From Monodelphis domestica (lineage: Eukaryota; Chordata; Mammalia; Didelphimorphia; Didelphidae), in assembly GCF_027887165.1 (NCBI RefSeq), contig NC_077230.1, forward strand, positions 342,036,459-342,100,458: a stretch of DNA of 64,000 nucleotides, in the 5' to 3' direction. Positions 55,155 to 64,000 of the stretch are shown here, in pieces. Position 1 is the stretch's first letter; each line of letters begins with the position of its first letter. A program made the translations under genes and the position numbers. Under the pieces are notes generated by a model. It was not told where the DNA came from, searched no databases, and saw nothing but the letters and a program-made list of their open reading frames with translations.

Positions 55155-55815
55155 CTACCTTGATGCAAGCCCTCATCACTTCATTCCTGGATGATAGCAA
55201 TTGTCCTCTGGTAGATCAGCCTTCCAATCCATTCTCCCCTTACCTGTCACTGTAATATTCATAAAGAACAGCCCTGTCCATGTCACCTTCCCCCACCTAA
55301 CCCTCCCCCCCCCAGTAAACTTTAGGAATTTTTTATATTAACAGGATCAAATATGAATGTTTTTTCCCTTTGTTTTTTTCAAGTTCTTCAACAGCCTGGT
55401 CCCTTCCTACCTTTCCAGACTTCTTCACTCTCTTCCATATCCTCTATCATCAAGGGTCAGTGGGCCTTTTTGCTGGTCTTATAATGGGATAGTGTGTCTT
55501 TTCACTGGCTATACCCTATAATTGGAATGTTCTGTCTTCACTTAGGCCACCTGACTTGTCTGACTTTAAGAATCAGCTCAAATTACACATTATATATGAA
55601 GCCCTGTCCTCTATCCCTCCAGCTTCTCAGTACCTTTCCTCTGAGATTAGCTCCCGTTTGCCATCTAACTTATAGGTATATAATTGTTTGCATGTTGCCT
55701 TCCCCTTTACAATGGGAGCTCTTTGAGAGCAAGGACCAAGCATTTGTCTCTCTTTGTATTTCCAATTTTAGCATAGTGCCTATCACAATAGTACATGCTA
55801 ATAAATGCCTTGAGA
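55155..55815 (+). mobile_element. L2-type LINE 3' region
   Basis: AGCCCTCATCACTTCATTCC, CCTGGTCCCTTCCTACCTTT, AATCAGCTCAAATTACACAT, GGAGCTCTTTGAGAGCAAGG and CATGCTAATAAATGCCTTGA in order, about 660 bp. Confidence 0.82.
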
Positions 55816-56035
55816 GGTAGTTATTTTCCCCATCTCTAGGAACTAGGTGACCAGTTGTTGGTACAGTCTGCTCAGATATAGGCAATTTTGTAACTGTATT
55901 ATTTCAAAAGTTTTTCAAAAGCTTGCATTTTGTATTTCTGTAATTGTATGTTTTGCATTTGCATTCCTGCAAGTATGTTTTCCTGGGTTATTTGTTTTCA
56001 TTGAAATTTTCTTTTCTTTGATTTATATCCCTAGT

Positions 56036-56963
56036 GCAGGTTAGCATAGATAAGGTATAGCAATGAGAATAGGATAAGATAAGTGTAAGATTAAGACTAC
56101 TTTTTTTGGGGGGGAGGAATATAATAATAAAGTTAGGTATAACTTTAGAATTACATAGAATAATGATTATAAGGGAGAGATTTTTTATCTCTCCATATGC
56201 TCGAAGGGGTGAAATTATAAGGATAGTAGAAATTGAGTCTTATTATATTAGTTTAGAGATAAGAAGTAGAGAAGCTGGCTTGAGAAAGAATTGGAATTTG
56301 AAGCAGATCTAAGAGAGTGTCAATTTCAAATATTGACAGTGTGTGGGAGGTTTTAATGATTTTTCTGTGACAGTTGGTCTCTGGGAGTGGCAGTTACTCT
56401 GCAAGAGTTAGCAGTCACTCTCGGAGTGCTGGAAAGAGGTGGCATCTTTTCTCTCTCTCCTCACTGTCTGAGGTAGAAGAAAAGGAGGGGAAAAAACCTG
56501 AAGGAGCTAAGTGATTTTCCTTTTCTAACTTGGGAAATACTAGTGACTATCTATTGTTACATAAATTGTGTTTATATCTGAGAAGACCAAAGAAAGACCT
56601 GGTCTTTGGTTTGGACTCTGAGTCTGCTAAGGCTCAGAGTCCTAACTTGGTTCTTTCTGAGGCTCAGTCAGCTAGCTTTTGTTATTTTGTAACTTGGAGA
56701 CAAAGTTAAGAATTATATATTTGTATAAGTATAAAAGTGTTTAGTTTATTGTAGAATAGTGAAAATTTGGGTTAGTTAGATCAGGAAAGATCAGCATAGC
56801 CTATGGAAACAGGAGAAGCAGTTCCTTGTGGAACCCATGAGAATCTCTTAAAGTTAGAAATCCTTTTTTATCCTTATATTCTCAATAAATACTTTATTTT
56901 TATATAACAAGATTCTCCTTAGCATCCTTGAACCTGGCCCTGAAGGGAAGTTCACTTATGAGC
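56036..56963 (+). mobile_element. Probable retroviral LTR
   Basis: About 0.9 kb of non-LINE sequence with a late CTCAATAAATACTT poly-A signal (56880-56893) followed by a short 3' part ending GGGAAGTTCA. The start TGCAGGTTAGC is a guess and no target duplication was resolved. Confidence 0.45.
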
Positions 56964-57710
56964 CTCACTTCACTGATATAAACTGAAGATACTTTGAAAG
57001 CACAGCAAGCAGAGTATCTAATCAGTTTATAAATCCACAATAAATTCATTGCCTATTATTTTTATAGCAGGACTATATAGAGCCATTGGTTTTTCTTTCA
57101 ACTCTAGGATTCTGGGATTCAGTGACTCTGGATTTTGTAGCCCTCCACTAAAAAAACAATGTCTCCCTACCTTTGTTAAATGGTTTCATAAATTGCCATA
57201 GCTATAGCTATAAGACTTACCTGTGGTAGTCAACCCTCCGGTGATGAGCATTGTGAATTTTTCTAGGCAGGTCCTCAAATCAGGCTTGCATTGGAAGGAA
57301 ACCTTTCCAAATGAGCAGGGCCTACCTGAACTTGTAATCCCCTGGCAGAGCATGTGATAACCAAGGGTTCACCTCCACACTATGACAAGATATCAGAGGA
57401 CGGCCTTGGGAGATGACAGCTTTTCATCTCTGGAATTCCTAGCTGGTAGAATTGTAAGCAAGTCAGTGGGGGACAACATAGTTCTGAATAAGGCTTCTTT
57501 GGAAAAATTCTCTGACCTCTTACAACAAATCCTGAGTACTTGGGCTCAGCTTAACTTCTAATTCTGAAATCTCAGTTTCTCATGAGACACAATTTTTCAT
57601 GGTTACACAATGCAATTGATTCCCCTTCCTCTATCTCCTCTTAATTAAATTTCTTCACAGTAGAACTTTAATACCTGCTTCACCCCCAGACTGGTCACAG
57701 TGAAAGAAGT
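56964..57710. other. Unassigned sequence
   Basis: No family or exon recognised over about 750 bp. Confidence 0.4.
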
Positions 57711-59025
57711 TGCATCATCATAAAGGCAATAGCTATAATAATAACCACACTGATAGAGCATGTTAGTTTCTTAGCATTTTATAGACACTGTGGAAAGGAA
57801 AACTGAATCAAGCTCTGGATTTTCTGCCACTTTGGTGGAGCAAACAGCAGTTGGAATGTTAGAATGAAGATTGATGGACAGCGATGACAGTTGGTGGGGG
57901 AAGGGGACTGGGTGAGTGACAGATGCTCTCAAGGACTCTTTTTCTCTGGCTCTTGGGTTAGAAGGAGTGTTCTCTCTCCCTGTCTCTGGATAGAAGTACC
58001 TCTATTCCTGGATTTTCCCAACTGGGTGCTCTATCTGCATCCTTATGACCATGTCGTCTAACAAAAGGATTTAAGGAGAGTGGTTTGAACTGTAAGGCCC
58101 ACCTTTAGGGGCGCTAGCCTGAAGAGACAGGCCCAACCAGCTCTGAAAGTCAGAACCTTTTCTTCCTCTTGTCTACTGCTAAGACTTTGAACTTAAGAAA
58201 ACTAGTATGGATTAGCATTGACAGGAATAAAAGAAACCCTCCACAACCCTGCAAGGCCTGGCCTAAGCTCAAAAGCTGAGAGACTCAAACCCAATCTGGG
58301 AAAAGTATAGGGCAATCCTGATTCCCTTTTCCCTAATATGTTTCTTATCCAAACTTGTTATGAAATTCATCTTTATTTAAATAACCTGTAGTCAGATAAG
58401 AGGAGGACTATCATTCCAGGGGAACATAGAGGGAGTAGGACCTAAGGACAGCCATTCAATCATAAACAGTTCTTATAGGATCCTTGCTGATCAACCTTGG
58501 TCCAGGGGGAAGGCTTGTCCCCCAGGAGGGTTGGTGCTTACCTGCCCTGGAGTATCTTCAACATCAATCAATGGAGAAGACATCCCCTCAGGCTATCATA
58601 GTTGGCCCATTTGGAGGGAACCCCATTTTCAAAGACAGCCTCTCAGCAGGGGGTACCTCTGTCCTTTTACCTCACCAGCATCCATATTCCCACTATCCCT
58701 TAAACTCCCATTCCCTGTTACAAACCCTTCCTTATCTCCTGCACTTCTTCAATCCTCAACAATTCCTTTAACTATTACAACACAAGGTCTATCTAATCCA
58801 AAATACAGTTGGTGATGATTGAGGCTGGCAACTAGTGATCAAAAGAGCAGGAACAGACAAAAACATTAGGTGGAAAAGAGAAGTGTTTTTTCAGGATTTG
58901 GGGCTCTTATCTTGCAGAGTAGAGATGGCTTAGACAGATGATCTTGTATCTGTAAAATACTAAGAAACTGTAACATACTCTATCAGAGTGGATATTATTA
59001 TTACTATTGCCTTTATGATAATGCA
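57711..59025. repeat. Unit bounded by 78-bp inverted arms
   Basis: 57711-57787 and 58947-59025 are inverted copies at roughly 88% identity (TAAAGGCAATAGCTATAATA versus the complement of TATTACTATTGCCTTTATG). The 1.16-kb interior has a CAGGAATAAAAG signal (about 58220-58231) and resembles an LTR in layout. No flanking duplication was found and the family is unknown. Confidence 0.6.
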
Positions 59026-59039
59026 GATACCCATAAGCA

Positions 59040-59195
59040 ATTAACATTTCCCTAATTATTTAGATCTGACTTTGGGTTAAAAGTATTTTGTCATTGTGTT
59101 CATATAGTTCCTGTGTTTGTTTTGGAGGCAAAGAGACTCCTAAGAATTTTATATTATCTTGAGTTATTTTAAATGGAATTTTTCTTTCTCCTCCA
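59040..59195 (-). mobile_element. Isolated L1 ORF2 fragment
   Basis: ATTTAGATCTGACTTTGGGT, TTCATATAGTTCCTGTGTTT and TTATTTTAAATGGAATTTTT are antisense L1 ORF2. The minus-strand L1 to the right lacks just this stretch near 62100-62125. Confidence 0.7.
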
Positions 59196-59424
59196 TATAA
59201 CTTTTACTGCATTTTGTATAGCTCTATAAAGTACCTGCTCTAAAGTTCAACTGGTATAGTTCTAAACGTATAGATTAATTTGTGTAGTATTATAGTTGTT
59301 ATTATACCAGGACATACATAGGGTGGTGGTCATTGCAAGATAAGAAAACTATGATGTTGGTTAGGTCAGTGTTCTGTGGAACATACCTATACCCTTTAGA
59401 AATATTTTCTATAGTTTTTAAAAG
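59196..59424. other. Unassigned AT-rich sequence
   Basis: No repeat recognised. Confidence 0.35.
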
Positions 59425-59475
59425 ATCTTATGCCTACTAGGCACTCAATAAATGTTTTGGTATTCATTGACTGAG
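59425..59475 (+). mobile_element. L2 3' tip
   Basis: CTACTAGGCACTCAATAAAT then GTATTCATTGACTGAG. Confidence 0.6.
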
Positions 59476-59489
59476 AAGTAGACTGGGAA

Positions 59490-59610
59490 TGGTTGGAAAG
59501 CTGCCCTTTGAGTCAGGAGGACTGGAATTAAAGTCCTACCTCTAATACCATGGGAAAGTCTAATGCCTGAGAAACTCTTTGAGACTAGTTCTTGGTAGAC
59601 CGTAATGTTC
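59490..59610 (+). mobile_element. Decayed tRNA-derived SINE
   Basis: CTTTGAGTCAGGAGGACTGG and AATTAAAGTCCTACCTCTAA recall the MIR or RTE-linked SINE head. Confidence 0.4.
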
Positions 59611-60314
59611 CATAACATAACCATACAGCATCACAGGAAGAATATTGTTTTAAAAGGATGGGCCCTTATTTCAAAGAGAAGCTTGGGGTTATTTTAAAAA
59701 TTTCAAAATTTCCAAAAATATGATCTGACTGAATAGCATTTAGGGAATTCTACTATTTAATTCAAGGCCCATTATCTTTGCCTGTTTTTAGAGACCAAGA
59801 GATTTTTACTGGTGGAGAAGCTGTGAAGATTATCCATTCAATTACATATAATTTTGGACAAAAGGAATTCTTCAGACCCTTGGTTTTTCCTGTGTGAAAT
59901 TAGTCAAACTTTTAGAATGATTATTGATCTCATTTAACATGGGATGATCACAATTTTGCCTTAGAATGAAGAATTCAGAGTATTAATCATACTTGAAGTC
60001 TTTCAGACAAACTGAAAGCTTAGCATCTAATAGGCAAATTTTTTTAATTAAAATAGCAAGCTACCGACCAGGATAAGTACCTCCCTCACTTCTTCATTTT
60101 GACCCCCACCTCTCAGTGCAGTGGTCTTCCCAGCTATCTGTCTCCTCCAGAGATCAACTAATGGTATACTTTGGGTCACTTACCCCGGGGACAAAAACTC
60201 TTAGCTTTTTAGTTATAGCTCAGACAATCTTCCCCACCTTTGCTTAGACATATGTGATTGTAATAGTTTTTTATCACATTTCCCTCTCTATACACACCCC
60301 TGTCAGGTGCCAAC
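59611..60314. other. Unassigned AT-rich sequence
   Basis: About 700 bp without a recognised family; several GGAATTCT-like phrases, no coding signal. Confidence 0.4.
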
Positions 60315-60361
60315 CATTAATAACTCACATTTCCATAGTCCTTTAAGTTATAAAGCACTTT
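60315..60361 (-). mobile_element. MIR-type fragment cut by L1
   Basis: AATAACTCACATTTCCATAG then TAAAGCACTTTCTTC, the antisense MIR edge, stops where the L1 begins. Confidence 0.5.
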
Positions 60362-63300
60362 CTTCTTGATTTAATATTTTATTTTATCCAGTTACATGTA
60401 AAAACCATTTTTAACATTTTTTTTTAAATTTTGAGTTCCAAATTCTTTCCCTCCCTTCTATCCCACCTACCTGAGAAGGCAAGCAATTTGATATAGGTTA
60501 TACATATGCAGTAATGCGAAACATATTTCCATATTAGTCATGTTATGAAAGAAAACACAGACCAAAAAAGAAAAACCAAGAAAAAAATAAAGTAAAAAAT
60601 AGTATGCTTCAATCTGCATTCAGACTCCATCATTTTCTCTGGAGGTAGATAGCATTTTCCAACATGTCTTTCTGAATTATCTTGGATCTTTGTATCTGAG
60701 AATAGCTAAGTCATTCACAGTTGATCATTGAACAATTGCTTTTGCCATGTACAATGTTCTGCTGGTTCTGCTCACTTCATTTTTCTTCAGTTTATGTAAG
60801 TTTTTCCAGGTTTTTCTGAAAGCATCTTTTTCATCATTTCTTATAGCTCAATAGTGTTCCATTACAATCACATGCCATTACTTGTTCAGCCATTTTCCAA
60901 TTAAAGAAGATGCCCTCAATTCCAATTCTTTACCATCACAAAAATAGTAATTATAAATATTCTTGTAAAAATCATTTATCTTTCTTTTTTTTAATTTCTT
61001 TGGGATACAAATTTTGTAGAGGTATTGCTAGGTCAAAATGTATGCAGAGTTTTATAGTGCTTTGGGCATAGTTCCACATTACTTTCCAGAATGGATGGAT
61101 CAGTTCACAACTCTACCTACAGTGCATTAATGTTACAATTTTCCCATATCCCCATAACATTTGCCATTTTCCTTTTCTGTCATATTAACCAATTTGATAG
61201 GTGTGAGGTGGTATCTTAGGGTTGTTTTCATTTGGATTTCTCTTATCAAGAGTGATTTAGAGCATTTTTATGATTATAGTTTTGATTTTTCGTATGAAAA
61301 TTGCCTGTTGATATATTTTGACTATCAATTGGAAAATGACTCATATTCTTAGAAAATTGATTCAGTTCTCTTTTATTTGAGAAATTAAGTCTTTATTAAG
61401 AAACTTGCTACAAAATTTTCCTCTACTTTTCTGCTTTCCTTCTACTCTTGGCTACATTTGGTTTTGTTTCTGCAAAATTTTAAAAATTAAATATAATTAA
61501 AATTATCATTTTATTTCCTATAATTTTTGTTTGGTCATAAATTCTTCCTTTGTGCATAAGTATGATAGGTAAATTATTCCATGCTTTCTTAATTTGCTCA
61601 TGTTATTACCCTTTATGTCTAATTCACATACCTATTTTGACCTTATGTTGGTATATGATATATCTATCTATACCTAGTTTCTGCCTGTTTTTCAGCTTTT
61701 CCAGCAGTTTGTCAAATAGTAATTTCTTTTCCCAAAATATGGAATATTTTTATTTGTCAAACATTAGATACTCTGGTCATAATCTACTGCATGTTGCATA
61801 CCTAACTTATTTCACTGATCTACTACTCTATCTCATATCAAATACCAGATTGTTTAGATGATTACAACTCTGTAATACAATTTGAGATCTGGTATAAGTA
61901 AGTCATCATGCTTTGTTCTTTTTTTTTCATTAATTTCCTTGATATTCTTGACCTTTTGTTCTTTCAGATGAATTTGGCTTCTTATCTCTATAAAATAATT
62001 TTGGTAGTTTGGTATGGCACTGAATAAATAATTTAGGTAGAATTGTCATTTTTATTTTACTGGTTCAGGCTACCCAAGAATAATTAATATTATTTTCCAG
62101 TAGATCAGACCTGTTGTTGTCCACAGTTATATAAAATGCAATTTCTCTATCTCTTGCTGCTGGACTTTTTTGATAATATATAGAAAAGCTGATGATTTCT
62201 GTAGGTTTATCCTGCAACTTTGCTAAGGTTCTTCATTATTTCAAATAGTTCTTTAATTGATTCTCTAAGTATACCATCATATCATTTGAAAAGAGCAATT
62301 GTCTTGTTTCCTCATTTCCTATTCTAATTCCTTCAATTTTTCCTTCTCTCATCCCTGTATCTAATATTTCTAGTACAATATTGAAGAATAGCAGTGAAAA
62401 TGGGCAATTTTGTTTCACCATTGATCTTATTGGTAAGGTTTCTAGCTTATCCCCATTATATAGATAATGTTTTCTGCTTATTTTAGATGAATACTACTTA
62501 TTTTTAAAAAGCTCCATTTACTCAGGATGGGGAGGGGAGGAAAGAGGGAAGGGAAAGAACATAAATCATGTAACTATGGAAAAATATTCTAAATTAATTA
62601 ATTTTTTAAAAAAGAAAGCTCCATTTATTCTTATGTTGTCTGGGTCTTTGTTTTTGTTTTTTAGTAGGAATGAGTGTTATATTTTGTCCAAAGTTTTTTT
62701 GTTATTGTTGTTTTCTGCAGCTAGTGAGATAATCATGATTGGGGGGGGGGGTAAATTACTGAGATGATCCATTAAATTGATAGTTTTCCTAATATTTAAA
62801 CACCCCTGCATCCCTGATATAAATTCCACCTGATAATAGTGAATGAGTTTTGTAATACATTATTATTATTTCCTTACTCTTTTAAAATTTTGCATTAATA
62901 TTTATTAGGAAAATTAGTCCACTGTTTTCTATTTTTGCTCTTCCTAGATGGGAAACCTAGTATCACATTTGTCATTAAAGAAATTTGGCAGGACTTCTAT
63001 TTTGTTCACTTTCCCAAATAGTTCACATAGTATTGGAATTTTTCTTTAAATGTGTGGTAGAATTCACTTGTGAATCTATCTGGTGTTGGGGATTTTTTCT
63101 TAGGGAACTTATTTATGGCTTGTTCAGTTTATTTGTCAAAAACAGATTTATGAATTCTATTTCCTCTTTCACATTTTTTGTAAATATTCATCTATTTCAC
63201 TGAAATGGTTAGATTTATTAGCAAAAAACTGGGCAAGATTGCTCTTAATAATTGCATTAATTTCACTTTCATTAGTGTTACATTCATGCTCATTTTTGAC

Positions 63301-64000
63301 AGAGGTAATTGATTTTCTTTTCTTTTAAAAAATTAACCAGTGGTTTATCTGTTTTATTGTTGTATTCATAAAACCAGCTCCTACCTTTATTAGTTCAATG
63401 ATTTTCTCACTTTTAATTTATTAATCTATCCTTTGATTTTCAGGATTTACAATTTGGTACTTAACTGAGGATTTTTCATTTGTTTTCCAGGGTTTTTAGT
63501 TGCTTATCCAATTCGTTGATTTGATATATATTTTATTTTTATTGATATAAGCATTTAGAGATATAAAATTTTCCCCTAAATACTGCTTAGTTCTCTTTAA
63601 TGAAACTAATGATTTCTTTCTATTATTTATTCTTTGACCCACTCATTCCTTAGGATTCAACAATTTAGTTTCTAATTGTTAATTTATATTTCCATAGTCA
63701 TTTATTGAATGTATCTTTATTGCATTATGATCTGAAAAGTATGCATTTAATATTTTTCTGCATTTGGCTGCAAGATTATGTCCTAATGCAAGGTCAGTTT
63801 TTATGTAGGTGCCATGTGCCACTGAGAAAAAGATATATTCCTTTCTATTCCCATGCAATTTTCTCCAGAGGTCTGTCATATCTAACTTTTCTAAAATTCT
63901 ATTAATTTCAACTTTTTAATTTTTTAAATTAGATTTACCTAGGTCTGAGAGGGGAAAGTTGAGGTCCCTCACTAGTAGAGATTTACTGTCTATTTTCTCC
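60362..64000 (-). mobile_element. LINE-1 on minus strand, runs out of the window
   Basis: Antisense 3' end (CCAGTTACATGTAAAAACC, CTTCAATCTGCATTCAGACT) through ORF2. Minus-strand translation at 62236-62421 gives FNIVLEILDTGMREGKIEGI and then FSNDMMVYL, where active L1s have F-A-D-D: one catalytic aspartate position is altered. At 63679-63879 AAHGTYIKTDLALGHN and FSDHN are the endonuclease. Stops, a roughly 100-bp gap near 62110 and an inserted L1 tail show it is dead. ORF1 and the 5' end lie beyond 64000. Confidence 0.92.
62521..62615 (+). mobile_element. 92-bp L1 3' tail inserted in the minus-strand L1
   Basis: Only the last bases of an L1 are present (GGAAAGAGGGAAGGGAAAGA, GGAAAAATATTCTAAATTAA plus A-tail). 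AAAGCTCCATTTA is identical at 62508-62520 and 62616-62628. The 5' junction TTTTT/AAAAA is the cleavage pattern of L1 endonuclease. Confidence 0.9.

Overview
The window is repeat-dense mammalian DNA with no protein-coding exon I can support. It looks like a marsupial, and a didelphid opossum such as Monodelphis is the best guess. That guess rests on about 16 copies of a roughly 190-bp tRNA-derived SINE starting GGGGCAGCTAGGTGGCTCAG, three copies of a second SINE ending in a segment like TCGGACATGACTGAAA, and LINE-1 copies with a shared 3' end (GGAAAAATATTCTAAATTAA). CR1-clade LINEs (L2 and L3), MIR-type SINEs, hAT fragments and retroviral LTRs make up most of the rest. Family names come from pattern recognition, not a database search, so the exact subfamilies are provisional.

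Layout. 1-8.7 kb: a GGAA microsatellite, an L2 split by a SINE and an L1 scrap, and two L3 3' ends meeting tail to tail. 8.7-13.8 kb: CT/CA, GAGGA/GAGAA and GA-rich tracts, then decayed L3 and L2. 13.8-21 kb: a SINE with a 16-bp target duplication, an L3, a tRNA-Asp-like pseudogene beside a SINE-in-SINE nest, a long L2 antisense copy broken by a hAT and an L1 3' end, and trinucleotide-biased tracts. 21-22.3 kb: the longest stretch where I see no repeat. 22.6-36.4 kb: MIR, L2, L3 and SINE copies, two LTRs and a hAT with an 8-bp near-duplication. 36.4-43.4 kb: a polypurine block, an L2 split by an LTR, more MIR and L2, and an RTE-like 3' end. 43.9-51.1 kb: a nearly full-length, dead L1. 51.5-60.3 kb: two LTR-like units, L2 and MIR, and a 1.3-kb unit bounded by 78-bp inverted arms. 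60.36 kb to the end: a second L1 on the minus strand, running out of the window.

Nothing here works together as a gene system; the content is a layered record of insertions. The strongest unusual signal is at 8191-8228. Inside a SINE, 8 bp were replaced by about 30 bp that form an inverted copy (37 of 38 positions including the edges) of sequence 407 bp downstream, which is the signature of a template-switch mutation. Other points of interest are two tiny L1-tail insertions with clear target duplications inside larger L1s, a TG...CA-bounded 767-bp insert in the L1 endonuclease region, and the inverted-arm unit at 57.7-59.0 kb.
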